From Streptomyces tubercidicus (GTDB lineage: Bacteria; Actinomycetota; Actinomycetes; Streptomycetales; Streptomycetaceae), in contig NZ_CP114205.1 of NCBI RefSeq assembly GCF_027497495.1, positions 62,001-126,000 on the forward strand: 64,000 nucleotides of DNA, in the 5' to 3' direction. The notes beneath the pieces were generated by a model. That model saw nothing but the letters and a program-made list of their open reading frames with translations. It did not search any database and was not told the origin of the DNA. Shown piece after piece: positions 17,067-25,906 of this stretch (position 1 is its first letter; every line of letters begins with the position of its first letter). The translations under genes and the position numbers were made by a program.

Positions 17067-18110
17067 ATGCTAGCTGTTGTCATCCACGCTCCCGGCGACG
17101 TACGCGTCCAGGAGATGCCCGAGCCACGCATCGAGGAGCCCACCGACGCACTGGTGCGCGTGGTGGCGGCCGGTGTCTGCGGTTCGGACCTGTCCGTACT
17201 GCGGGGCCTGTCGCCACTGCCGCGGCCGGTCCGCAGCGGTCACGAGTTCGTCGGTGTCGTCGAGGACGTGGGCGTGGGGGTGACCACGGTCCGCCCGGGG
17301 GACTTCGTCCTCGCTCCGTTCAGCACCTCGGACGGCGACTGCCCCCACTGTCGCCGAGGTGTGCCGATCGCCTGCGAAAAGGGCATGCTGTTCGGTGAGT
17401 TCGGGCCGGACGGGTCCGTACTGGACGGAGGCCAGGCCGAGTTCGTCCGGGTACCCCTGGCCGACACGACCCTGCTGACCGTCCCGGGGACGCCGCCCGA
17501 GGAACTGGTCCCGCCGCTTCTGACCCTGACCGACGTGATGTCCACCGGACACGAGGCCGCCCTGCACGCCGGGGTCGGGCCGGGGGCGACCGTGGTGATC
17601 GTCGGAGATGGTGCCGTCGGCCAGTGCGCTGTGCTGGCTTGCCGCAGGCTAAAGGCAGAACGGATCGTCATCATGTCGCGCCACTCGCGGCGTCAGCAGC
17701 TCGCCCGCGCGCACGGGGCCACCGATGTGGTCACCACTCGGGGCGAGGAGGGAACGGCGGAGGTGATCGACCTGCTCGGCGGCGGCAGCGGACACGTGAT
17801 CGAGGCGGTCGGAACGCTCCAGGCGATGCGGCAGGCGATTGGCTGCACGCGACCCGGTGGCCAGGTCGGCTACGTGGGTCTGCCCTGGGACGTGACACTG
17901 CCGCTGTGGGAGCCGTTCGCCAAGAACCTCTCCCTCAGCGGCGGTGGGGCCAATGTGCGTGCCACGATGCCCGAGTTGCTCGATGACGTGCTCAAGGGCG
18001 TCTTGCAGCCAGGCGGCGTCTTCGACGCGGACCACGCTCTGGCCGACGCGCCGAGGGCGTTCGAGGACATGGACGCCCGTCGTTGCATCAAACCGATTCT
18101 GCGGCCCTGA
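17067..18110 (+). CDS. Zinc-dependent alcohol dehydrogenase (MDR family)
   Basis: 347 residues from the ATG at 17067 (GGGAGG upstream, 13 bases after the previous stop). Catalytic zinc ligands are Cys38, His59 and Glu60 (GVCGSDLS, SGHEFVG). A structural zinc loop is partly kept: Cys92, Cys95 and Cys103 in CPHCRRGVPIAC, with Gly98 where the third Cys normally sits. VIVGDGAVGQCAV is the Rossmann glycine motif. As the last gene of the run it would reduce the aldehyde made by the LuxC-like enzyme, or oxidise an alcohol. The direction is not visible. Confidence 0.88.
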   Translation: MLAVVIHAPGDVRVQEMPEPRIEEPTDALVRVVAAGVCGSDLSVLRGLSPLPRPVRSGHEFVGVVEDVGVGVTTVRPGDFVLAPFSTSDGDCPHCRRGVPIACEKGMLFGEFGPDGSVLDGGQAEFVRVPLADTTLLTVPGTPPEELVPPLLTLTDVMSTGHEAALHAGVGPGATVVIVGDGAVGQCAVLACRRLKAERIVIMSRHSRRQQLARAHGATDVVTTRGEEGTAEVIDLLGGGSGHVIEAVGTLQAMRQAIGCTRPGGQVGYVGLPWDVTLPLWEPFAKNLSLSGGGANVRATMPELLDDVLKGVLQPGGVFDADHALADAPRAFEDMDARRCIKPILRP

Positions 18111-18173
18111 CGCCGTCCCGACACCGCGTGCCTGTTCCCGCTCGGCGGCGTCCACCGTCGCACCGAAGCCGAT

Positions 18174-18202
18174 GCCTCGACAGGCTCACCGCCTGTCGGG
18201 GC
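18174..18202 (+). terminator. Hairpin terminator of the aminomutase operon
   Basis: GCCTCGACAGGC (18174-18185) pairs with GCCTGTCGGGGC (18191-18202), one U-G wobble, loop TCACC, about 65 bases after the alcohol dehydrogenase stop. Confidence 0.65.
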
Positions 18203-18319
18203 CGGCCCGCGGGAAGGGGCTGGGTGAGGGGTAGAAGGTCAGCCATAGTCGGGCGGTGATCAGCTCCCGCATGGTGCAGCTGACCTGGATATTCAGAATG
18301 CCCCTACGTTGCGTCAAGA

Positions 18320-18640
18320 GGCGGTAGAGAGCGGTAGCGGCGGCTGGATCTGACCGTAAATCTCACGGGCGACGTAGCGTTTGAGACACCGGATTACCTC
18401 GTGCTTCGACAGGCCCTGTTTCGTGCGTCGTTCGAGGTAGAGACGTGTCCGGGTATCACGGTTCAGGCGAATCATGACGATGCGGTAGAGGGCGGCGCTG
18501 GCCTGAGCTCTCTCGCCTCGGCAGTCAGCTGCTGGATGCGCCGGGCCGGTAGTCGCAGCGTGAAGACGGCTGCGTCGTCGGCGTCGGGAAGGTCGGCGCA
18601 CGTGGTGATCAGAGCGGTATTGCTGAGGTTGGTCAGGGTC
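18320..18640 (-). pseudogene. IS110-like transposase C-terminal remnant, frameshifted
   Basis: Two minus frames hold pieces of one C-terminus: [17 protein letters not shown] and FTLRLPARRIQQLTAEAREL upstream, then IVMIRLNRDTRTRLYLERR and KHEVIRCLKRYVAREIY downstream. The R-C-L-K-R-Y-x-A-R-E ending is typical of IS110-family enzymes. The frame changes near 18490 and no N-terminal DEDD domain is present. Confidence 0.55.
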
Positions 18641-19090
18641 TCGCGCAGCTCGGGCCCACGCGGCGGTCTTCTCCTCGTCGCGCTCGGTGGCCTCGCGGGC
18701 GGGGACCTGCACACTCCAGCCGATGCGGTGCGGCAGCAGATCCAGCCCGGCCAGGGTGTAGTCGACGCCGAAGCGGCGGTGCACGACTTCGCCGATCCTC
18801 GCCAGAGGTCCAGCACTGGTTACTCCAGCCGGAAGCGGCCGGACCGGCATCCAACACCGCTTCCAGCACACGCAGTTGGCCCGCGTCGAGCTTGCAGCGG
18901 GCACCGCCGGTCCTCTTGGACACCAGGGCTTGCCACCCGCCGGCAGCCAAGGCCCGCCGCAAGCGATTCGCCGACATCCGCGTCACCCTGAACCGCCGGG
19001 GCCACCTCCCGGTCACTGGCCCGGCCTCGATCAGATCAGCGGCCGCCAACCGGACCCGCTCACGCCGAGCCCGCTCCTCAGCCGCCGGCC
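18640..19090 (-). pseudogene. IS630-type transposase N-terminal remnant, frameshifted
   Basis: The minus strand reads [59 protein letters not shown] in one frame. [20 protein letters not shown] with [17 protein letters not shown] is in another. This is the winged helix-turn-helix half of an IS630-type transposase. It is separated from its DDE half and broken by a frameshift near 18830. Confidence 0.7.
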
Positions 19091-19180
19091 CACTGCCATT
19101 GGATCCTCACGCATTCGACATAGCGCAGCCCACCCACCCCATCCGTCACCGGGCCTTGTAACTCACACCCTTAAAGATCT

Positions 19181-19873
19181 CTAGATGTAGCCCTTCCGCA
19201 GTGCGTAGGCCACAGCATGTGCTCGGTTGCGCAAATTCAGACGTGTGGTCAGCTTGTACATGATGTCTTTTATCGTGCGTTCGGAATAGCTTAATTTTAC
19301 TGCGATGTCGACAGTGCCGAACCCCTCGGCGACCAGCCGCATCACATCCACTTCACGCGGTGTCAGCTCTTGGGCCGGATAACTGGAGCCGCCGACGGCC
19401 GTGTGGGGCGGCTTCGTTCCCATCTGGCGGATCAACCGGCCGAGCAGGTCGGCTGGGAGATCCCCATCACCGCGCGCGGCGGCCAGCACGGCCTGGGTCA
19501 GACGACTCGGTGTGGCCTCGTGGCGCCACACCACGGCACTGATTCCATGACTCACGACCTCGTGCAGATCTTCGTCCTGCAGCATCTCCACCACGAGAAC
19601 CGCCTGCGCCCGGTCATCGCCCACTGCTCGGCGCAGCTGAGTCAGGGCGGGCCGCCCGAGTGTGTGGTCGACGTGCAGGACTACACCGCCCGGGCTCACT
19701 TTGTCGCATAACTCGATACGTGAGTCGTCTTTGAGTGCGCTGAGCACTCCTTCCCGAGAGATGGGATCTCGGGCATGGACCGCCACCGGCACCCGCGGTC
19801 CGAACGGTGCGAGTGAGTCGTAAAGGAAATCCTTCGGTGCCGCAAGATTCCCGGTGCCGAACGAAGTGGGCAT
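19181..19873 (-). CDS. LuxR/NarL-type transcriptional regulator
   Basis: 230 residues from the ATG at 19873 (GGGGAG upstream). The C-terminus is a clear LuxR helix-turn-helix: LTPREVDVMRLVAEGFGTVD, YSERTIKDIMYKLTTRLNLR. Residues 20-140 look like a receiver domain (VAVHARDPISREGVLSAL, VVLHVDHTLGRPAL, AVLVVEML), but the order of conserved acids and the Lys is loose, so phosphorylation is doubtful. It is the nearest regulator to the aminomutase operon and follows a helical protein gene on the same strand. Control of the pathway is plausible but inferred from position only. Confidence 0.82.
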   Translation of the reverse strand: MPTSFGTGNLAAPKDFLYDSLAPFGPRVPVAVHARDPISREGVLSALKDDSRIELCDKVSPGGVVLHVDHTLGRPALTQLRRAVGDDRAQAVLVVEMLQDEDLHEVVSHGISAVVWRHEATPSRLTQAVLAAARGDGDLPADLLGRLIRQMGTKPPHTAVGGSSYPAQELTPREVDVMRLVAEGFGTVDIAVKLSYSERTIKDIMYKLTTRLNLRNRAHAVAYALRKGYI

Positions 19874-20124
19874 ATCTCCCCTTCACATCTCGGCATGCGA
19901 TAGACGCACGCCATTCGGGCAAACGACGAGTAAAATGCGTATGAACGAAAACTGATGAGTGAGGTCCTTATCCCGAACTCACCTTTCGCACGGCCGACAG
20001 CACCCCGGGCAGGGCAGGCGCTTCGGCGCCCTCCTTGTCATGAGCGGCGCCGAGTTCGGACGGCATTCGGCAACCGGCCCCATGCACATCGGGAACACGG
20101 AGAGGGGGCGCCGCGGCAAGGCCG

Positions 20125-20694
20125 TCAGGGCGATGAGCGCGTCATACCCGGCACGGGTGGGCGCGGACCGCTCTTCGACTGGGCGGATTCCGTCCGCCGG
20201 GCGTGCGCCGCTGTTTGGTTCCGCACGACATGCGTCGCGGCGAAGCGGCACCCTCTCGCGCACAGTTCCAGCTGGCGGGCAGCCTCATCGAGGTGGCCGT
20301 TCATGAGCAATATGGCCCTGGCCTGGCGAGCGATGCGCGCTGGGGCGTCCTCCACCCGGCGGCCGGGAAAGGGCATGCTCTCGTCGGGGTTGGCGTACAG
20401 CGCGCGGGCGAGGGCGTTGCTCACGAGGGATGCGGCGACGACGACCGAGGACAAGCACTTCAGGCTGGAGCGGCCGTCGGTGACACCGGTGTGTGAACTT
20501 TCGTGAAGCGCGTTCAGACGCACGAGAACGACGGCGCTCAGATCCTGCGCCTGGTATAGGAGGGGGCCGATTCGCCGGAGAGCATCGACCCCAGGAGTGT
20601 AGGAGAGGTTACCTAGGCGAGCCCGAAGAACTTCGAACTCCTTTGCAAGGTAATTTAGTTGCCGTTTCTGTTCATGCAGGTCGAGCAGTGCCAT
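20125..20694 (-). CDS. Helical protein of unknown function
   Basis: 189 residues from the ATG at 20694 (TTTGGAG upstream). The N-terminus (DLHEQKRQLNYLAKEFEVLRAR) has heptad-like leucines compatible with a coiled coil. The middle has repeated helical stretches (LRRIGPLLYQAQDLSAVVLV, VVVAASLVSNALARALY, RIARQARAILLMNGHLDEAA) and the last 30 residues are disordered and basic. I do not recognise the family. It is transcribed toward the LuxR gene, 250 bp away. Confidence 0.5.
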   Translation of the reverse strand: MALLDLHEQKRQLNYLAKEFEVLRARLGNLSYTPGVDALRRIGPLLYQAQDLSAVVLVRLNALHESSHTGVTDGRSSLKCLSSVVVAASLVSNALARALYANPDESMPFPGRRVEDAPARIARQARAILLMNGHLDEAARQLELCARGCRFAATHVVRNQTAAHARRTESAQSKSGPRPPVPGMTRSSP

Positions 20695-21284
20695 GACGGC
20701 ATGACTCCAAAGGATCGCGACGACGGCAAAGCCAAGGTAATACTAAATGAAGATGCAACGAGCATGCGTGCTCGTGGGTGCCAACGTTTTCAAACGCTCA
20801 TGATTCTCGACACCCGGGAACGGTCGGCCTCGTCCGACGCTGATCACCTTCCGTATCGAATGAGCTGGGATGCCGGTGAAGTTTCGGCCACCGACCGGCA
20901 TCATCACGCCGCTTCGGACGAGTGCCCCTGGGGAGTCGGCATGCCCTTTTGTTCGTTCGATGCACAACTGCGCCCGTTCCTGCCTCTCGGTGAGAATCCG
21001 ACCTCACCGTCGCCAACACACCGTTGATCACTGGCGACGACGGCCGATCACCGATCCCAGCCGATGGGGACTCCGCACGACCTTGCCCGTATCGGCCATC
21101 GCACGTTCCGGTTCACGCCCGTTTCGCCTCGGTCGCGCTGTGTGAGGGAACGAGCTGCCTCACTTGACCAGAAACTGCATGTGCATCGCAGTTGCCAGGT
21201 CGTTCCGCAAGGCCAGCGTCCTCACCGAGGACAACAACGGGGTTCTTCATCAGGCTGGCATAGGCCGCCGTGCCCTTCGGGCCG
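20695..21284. other. Gene-free stretch
   Basis: About 590 bp with no supported gene. The left end contains the promoter of the helical protein gene; a more AT-rich segment (TAATACTAAATGAAGATGCAACG, split around 20738-20762) may be part of it. The rest holds only short overlapping frames without recognisable domains. Confidence 0.35.
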
Positions 21285-22013
21285 AGCACTGTGCTGCGAA
21301 ACCGCCACGCCGTCGCCTCGACCACCGGCTGGGACGTGGCGAAGAACGCTTTGGTCCTGGCCCGCATCGATCACGAGGAGCCCTGCTGGGCTGCGGACGC
21401 CGCCCGGGAACTGATCTCCGAGCACCTCACCGCGACTGGAGCGACACCCGCCCCCGTACTGCAGGAGTTGTTGGAGCACCTCGCCGGCGGTGACGGATGG
21501 GACACCGCGGTCGGCCGCGCGGTGGACGAGAAGTCGGTCACCGCCGCCACCAAGCCGCTCGTTGAAGCCGGGGGGAACCACACGGTCGACGGGCGCTTCA
21601 TCCGCTGGGCGAACCCGTCCCAGGACGCGGGGGGGCAGTTCGACGTCTTCGCTGCTCAGCAGCCAGACAGCACCCTCGCCGCCTGGCCCCTCTGGGCTGG
21701 CCCCAGCATTGACCAGCCCACCTGGGCACTCCACGCCTCGTCCCGCGCACCAGCTTCAATGATCGCCAGCCTGGCCACAGAACTTGCACATGGCTCCGGC
21801 ACCCGACGTCCGCTACATCCCGGCGCGCGTCGGCAGCCGCCCCAGCGCACCACGACACTTCCCGCCGCCGCGCCAACTGGCCCGCGACTCCCCGCTGGCC
21901 GACTCCGCTGCCCCACGGACACAAGTGTGGCTCCGCGGACGGTGACCGTCTTGCCCCGGGCCTGTCCGGTTCGTGAGGCGGGGCCCGGGGCGGGGCGGTC
22001 TGACGAACGGTGA
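21285..22013 (+). CDS. DUF317-like domain protein, probably truncated
   Basis: The frame reads STTGWDVAKNALVLARIDHE, VGRAVDEKSVTAATKPLVEA, HTVDGRFIRWANPSQDAGGQ, DVFAAQQPDSTLAAWPLWAG and PTWALHASSRAPASMIAS. This order resembles the DUF317 proteins abundant in Streptomyces, whose function is unknown. After about residue 170 the protein turns into low-quality Arg/Pro/Thr sequence, and another frame (MAPAPDVRYIPARVGSRPSA) looks equally plausible, so a frameshift near 21790 is likely. The exact start is uncertain. Confidence 0.45.
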   Translation, partial: STVLRNRHAVASTTGWDVAKNALVLARIDHEEPCWAADAARELISEHLTATGATPAPVLQELLEHLAGGDGWDTAVGRAVDEKSVTAATKPLVEAGGNHTVDGRFIRWANPSQDAGGQFDVFAAQQPDSTLAAWPLWAGPSIDQPTWALHASSRAPASMIASLATELAHGSGTRRPLHPGARRQPPQRTTTLPAAAPTGPRLPAGRLRCPTDTSVAPRTVTVLPRACPVREAGPGAGRSDER

Positions 22014-22329
22014 AGTGGGCACGACTCGTACCGCATCTACCGAAGACCAGTCGCCAGGGCAGGCGGTTGAGCATCACCGGAACGCTGGTCGACCACTTGC
22101 TGTGCGGCATGACGGAGCGAATCGAGGGGCGGATGATGGGCACCAAGTGTGCCCAGGAACGGAGTTGCCGTGTGCTGCGCGAATGTGTCGGACCGAGTTA
22201 TTTTCTGTTCACTCTGAAACCGTCCCGCGTTTGTTTCCGTCTATCTCTGCAACCCCTCCGTCCCACCGGGCCCACAACTCAGGGGGACGGATCCGAGGGG
22301 CGACCGATGCGTTACCCGTTGGAGGATTT
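22014..22329. other. Gene-free upstream region of the FG-GAP gene
   Basis: No gene supported. It should hold the promoter of the secreted FG-GAP protein; GGAGGA at 22321-22326 is its ribosome binding site. Confidence 0.4.
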
Positions 22330-23793
22330 GTGCGCAACCGAACCAGGAGCATGGTGGCAGGCGCTCTGGGCGCCGCTTTAGTCGCGGCCGCGGCCGGCGG
22401 CGCCATGGCAGCACCGACGGACGGCAACGGGCGGAACCAGGACCAGCCCTCCACGAATGCCGCCAAGCGGAGCAAGATCACCCAGGGCGACCTCGACGGC
22501 GACGGACACGCCGACCTCGGCGTGGGAGCGCCCGAAGGCACCGTCTCCGGGAAGTCCAAGGCGGGCTACGTGGGCGTGACCTATGGCGCCAAGGGTGGCG
22601 TCGACACCAAGCGGCACAGCACACTGACGCAGGCCAGCACGGGCGTGCCCGGCACCCCGGAGGCCAAGGACGGCTTCGGCTCGACCGTGGTGCGTGGCGA
22701 CGTGGACGGGGACGGTTACACCGACCTGGTCGTCGCCGCGAACAACGAGGCCATCGGCAGCACTGCGCAGGCCGGTTCCGTCACGATCGTCTTCGGCTCC
22801 GAGAGTGGCCTGTCCGGCGACGCCATCGCCTTCCACGCGCCAAAGGTCGCCGCCAACGCGCACTTCGGCGACCAGATAGCCGTGGGCGACCACAACAAGG
22901 ACGGCCTCAGCGACATCGCCATCTCCGACGGCGAGAAGGTACAGCTCGTCAAGGGCGCGAAGAACCTGCGGCAGACCGCAACCCCGAAGATGACCAGCGT
23001 CACCCCGCCCGGCGGCGGCGTCAGCGTCGAGCACCTGGCCTCCGGCGACATCAACGGGGACGGCTACACCGATCTCGTCACCGTCGCCTCCCAGGACTCC
23101 CCCTCCGACGAGGGCACGCTCGGCGTGCTTCCCGGCTCATCCGGGGGGCTGAAGAACACGCCGCTGGGCAAGGACATCCCACTGCCGTTCGCGCAGTACC
23201 GCCCCGTGGTCGGCGACATCAACGGCGACGGGAAGGAGGACGTCGTCACGGACACCGGCTTCTCGGACGGTCCGCAAGAGCAGAAGCTGCGCACCTACCC
23301 CGGCACCGCCGACGGGCTCGACTCCGACAAGCCGGTGGACTGGAAGGGCAAGGCGCAGGAGGGCGAGGCTATCCGGCTCGCCGACTTCGACGGCGACGGC
23401 CACGACGACCTGGTGGTCAGCAACACCGGCGCCGAGGCGCCCGGGGGCTATAACAACGCCGGTGCCATCAACGTGCTCAAGGGCACCGCGAACTGGCTGA
23501 CCGACGAGGGGGCGCAGACCTTCTCGCTCGACACCGAGGGCGTCCCTGGCTCCATGGAGGGCAACGACAAGTTCGGTACGTCCGTCTCGCCGGCCGATTA
23601 CAACGGTGACGGCAAGGCGGACCTGGCCGTGGGCATCCCGAACCGCACCGGGGGCGTCGGCGCGGCGGCCCTGCTGTACGCAGGCACCGGCGGACTGAGC
23701 GCCAAGGGCTCGTCACTCATCGACCCGAGTGACCTGGGTTCCCCGGCGACGAAGGGCCGCTTCGGCACGGAGCTGACGAACCCGGCGACGTAG
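22330..23793 (+). CDS. Secreted FG-GAP/VCBS repeat protein
   Basis: 487 residues from the GTG at 22330, placed by an ideal GGAGGA six bases upstream. A signal peptide (RNRTRSMVAGALGAALVAAA, cleavage near AMA-A) is followed by seven integrin-alpha-like repeats, each opening with a calcium loop: GDLDGDGHADLGVG, GDVDGDGYTDLVVA, GDHNKDGLSDIAI, GDINGDGYTDLVT, GDINGDGKEDVV, ADFDGDGHDDLVV and ADYNGDGKADLAVG. Together they should form one seven-bladed propeller. No enzyme domain is attached, so an extracellular binding or structural role is likely. Confidence 0.88.
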   Translation: MRNRTRSMVAGALGAALVAAAAGGAMAAPTDGNGRNQDQPSTNAAKRSKITQGDLDGDGHADLGVGAPEGTVSGKSKAGYVGVTYGAKGGVDTKRHSTLTQASTGVPGTPEAKDGFGSTVVRGDVDGDGYTDLVVAANNEAIGSTAQAGSVTIVFGSESGLSGDAIAFHAPKVAANAHFGDQIAVGDHNKDGLSDIAISDGEKVQLVKGAKNLRQTATPKMTSVTPPGGGVSVEHLASGDINGDGYTDLVTVASQDSPSDEGTLGVLPGSSGGLKNTPLGKDIPLPFAQYRPVVGDINGDGKEDVVTDTGFSDGPQEQKLRTYPGTADGLDSDKPVDWKGKAQEGEAIRLADFDGDGHDDLVVSNTGAEAPGGYNNAGAINVLKGTANWLTDEGAQTFSLDTEGVPGSMEGNDKFGTSVSPADYNGDGKADLAVGIPNRTGGVGAAALLYAGTGGLSAKGSSLIDPSDLGSPATKGRFGTELTNPAT

Positions 23794-23859
23794 GCCCGCA
23801 CGCCGGGGCCTGTTCGGCAGATCACGTGCCTGTCGGCTGGTGGGCTCGTCGTTGCCGAC

Positions 23860-24170
23860 ATGGGGCGGGGTGATCTGACAGATGCCGAGTGGGAACGGCT
23901 GCGGCCGTTCCTGCCGGTCAGTAACCGGCGTTGTGGACTGTGCCGGGATCACCGGCAGGTGATCGACGGGATTCTCCACCGGGTGCGAACCGGTTGCAGT
24001 GGCGTGACCTGCCCGAACGGTTCGGCCCATGGAAGACGGTCTATGACTTGATCGCCCGGACAAGTCCTGGGAGCGCCTGTCCACGTCCGGGTGACTTCCA
24101 CGATCGCGCCGAACTCCCGGGCGGTCTGCGGGCGTCTGTCTGGCCAAGAAAATCTCTGAAGGGCACCTGA
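23860..24170 (+). pseudogene. IS5-family transposase N-terminal remnant
   Basis: MGRGDLTDAEWERLRPFLPV and RDHRQVIDGILHRVRTG are the standard N-terminus of an IS5-type transposase. The next block (QWRDLPERFGPWKTVYDL) is in another frame, so it is frameshifted and then truncated. The sequence GGCCTGTTCGGCAGATCACG at 23808-23827 may be its terminal inverted repeat. Confidence 0.75.
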
Positions 24171-24360
24171 GCGAGCCGGGGCCTGGTCGTCATCGACATC
24201 ACCGCTGCCGACGAAGCAACCGCCACTCAGGCCGCAACAGCGCTCGGCAGGCTGTGGCTCTCCAGCGGGCCCTCCTCCCCCTGGCACACTCCCGGCCGGA
24301 CCGGCGCGTCACCGTCCGTACCTACGCCGACCTGCGCCGCGCGCCTCTGGCCGGCGGCAG
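24166..24360 (+). pseudogene. DUF6207-like fragment, frameshifted
   Basis: HLSEPG in one frame continues as LVVIDITAADEATATQAATA, LGRLWLSSGPSSPW in the next, then a further shift gives VTVRTYADLRR. This is the pattern of the small DUF6207 proteins common in Streptomyces. At least two frameshifts make it non-functional. Confidence 0.55.
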
Positions 24361-24403
24361 TGTTGGCCCCGGCACCTGCTGAACCCCCGCCGCCAGCAGT
24401 CCC

Positions 24404-24823
24404 TCACGGGCGAGTAGCTACCGCGTCGACTCCGGCCATACGCAGCTTGCGGGCGAGGTACTCCACCTGGGGCAATGTTCCTGAGTAGGCCCCTGCGAGC
24501 ACCTGGTCCGCGACAGCCTTGGCCTCCGTCAGACCGACTCCGAGTTCAGCGCGCAGCACCCGCATGACGATGACACGCACCGCCGACGGTGCCGTCACGT
24601 GCAATGTGGTCGGCCCGTTGTCTGCGAGCAGCTGGTCCCGCAACCGGGCAGGGAGGTCCTGGCCGCAGGCGGCCGTCGCCTGCCCGCAGGCCGAGCACAC
24701 GGACTCAATGTCCCACCGCAACGAGCCGCCGACCAGGCCGTGGACACCCCCGCACTCCAGCCGTGCCCCACAGTCCGCGCACCGAGCGCTGTACCTGACG
24801 CTTTCGACGACCAGCTCCTCCAT
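24404..24823 (-). CDS. Zinc-ribbon protein with ribosomal L7/L12-like C-terminal domain
   Basis: 139 residues from the ATG at 24823 (GAGAGG upstream; a GTG at 24829 is in frame). The N-terminal half has CADCGARLECGG and ESVCSACGQATAACG, two CxxC pairs suited to zinc. The C-terminal half (VRVIVMRVLRAELGVGLTEA, KAVADQVLAG) resembles the L7/L12 C-terminal fold, where the helix AxKAVxxxP binds translation factors. Streptomyces carry many such stand-alone proteins of unknown function. Confidence 0.7.
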   Translation of the reverse strand: MEELVVESVRYSARCADCGARLECGGVHGLVGGSLRWDIESVCSACGQATAACGQDLPARLRDQLLADNGPTTLHVTAPSAVRVIVMRVLRAELGVGLTEAKAVADQVLAGAYSGTLPQVEYLARKLRMAGVDAVATRP

Positions 24824-25033
24824 GCCCACCTCTCAACCGCATGAGGCTATGTGCTGAGCGGCCTGGGTGGTGCAGGGGTCGGGCGTTCACGAGTGGGTCT
24901 GACCTGGTTCGACGACCTGTGTTCAAGATCCTTCCCCAGTCACCGAGTGATCGTTCCCCACGATGACTGGGATACCCAGCCCGTCGTCAGATGGGGATCA
25001 TGTACGTCCGGTCCGGATCGGGAGGGGCTTGAG

Positions 25034-25462
25034 ATGAACCTTGAGGAACTGCGCCAGCAGGCGGTGCATATCCATGATCTGTACGACGAGATGAACCGCT
25101 ACGAGCGTGGCCGGGTGTGGACGCGGGAGGAGTTCATGCTCGGCTTCACGGGCGATGTCGGCGATCTGGCCAAACTGGTGATGGCCGAGGAGGGCGCTCG
25201 GGAGGTGCCGGGCGGGCGTGCAGCGCTGGAGCATGAACTCGCGAACTGCCAGTGCTTGCGCGTCCTGGTCCCCGACCCGGCCGAGGAGAAGACCGACGAG
25301 CCCACACCGTCCCAAGAGACCCCGGCCTCGCCTTGGAAAAGCGACCGGTTCGCCAACCGCATCCGGGCCTGGAACCCAACCGTCCACGCGATGCTGGAAG
25401 GATGCCGGCGGCCGGGGCCGGTCCGGGCGTACTTCGACACGAGCTCCTGCCGTTCCCACTGA
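25034..25462 (+). CDS. MazG-like nucleotide pyrophosphohydrolase, C-terminus replaced
   Basis: 142 residues from the ATG at 25034, with GGAGGGG upstream. Residues 1-72 match all-alpha MazG-like proteins (MNLEELRQQAVHIHDLYDEM, WTREEFMLGFTGDVGDLAKL, ALEHELANC), including the acidic residues of the first two metal-binding helices. Right at the point where the usual D-C-L-W-S-V helix should follow, the sequence switches to a Pro/Glu-rich tail (VPDPAEEKTDEPTPSQETP) ending in YFDTSSCRSH. The enzyme is therefore probably truncated and fused to unrelated sequence; activity is doubtful. Confidence 0.6.
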   Translation: MNLEELRQQAVHIHDLYDEMNRYERGRVWTREEFMLGFTGDVGDLAKLVMAEEGAREVPGGRAALEHELANCQCLRVLVPDPAEEKTDEPTPSQETPASPWKSDRFANRIRAWNPTVHAMLEGCRRPGPVRAYFDTSSCRSH

Positions 25463-25906
25463 CCGCGCGACAGCGCCACGGTGGCGGCTGCGGTGCGGTG
25501 GCGGAGGTCGCCGTCGAGCGTGACGGTGTTCTACAGGTGCGGTGCGGGCTGCGTGCTTGTGAGCTGGTTGAGGGTCTCGGCCAACCGGATGCCCGCGGCC
25601 TTGCCCGGACGGTTGGCAAGGGTGAAGGAGCCGTTCTGCGCGGGCCAGTTGCGACCGCTCCTGACAGTCGACCGCCCCCCCTGCGCCTGCTCGCCGCCGG
25701 CTGCGAGAAACGTCGACGTGGAGTTCGAGCGGGATGGAGCAGCGTGAGCCCCGACGCGAGGCTCTTGTAGAGGTAACGCACCTCAGTGAACAGGACAGAG
25801 GGCGCACGAGTATCGGACATTCCACGTCTTAGTGTCTTAACAGATTGCATCAGCTTACTGAAGATATTACTGCCTATGTCATGCCCTTCTCCAAGGAGTG
25901 AGGATC
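25463..25906. other. Gene-free stretch upstream of the tendamistat-like gene
   Basis: No gene supported. Frames on both strands are Arg/Pro-rich shadows. The AT-richer end (about 25825-25880, CTTAGTGTCTTAACAGATTG) probably contains the promoter of the secreted protein at 25907. Confidence 0.4.

Noticed and set aside
19181..19873. Calling the LuxR-type protein a classical two-component response regulator
   Set aside because: The receiver-like part lacks a clear set of conserved Asp/Thr/Lys positions, and no histidine kinase gene is adjacent.
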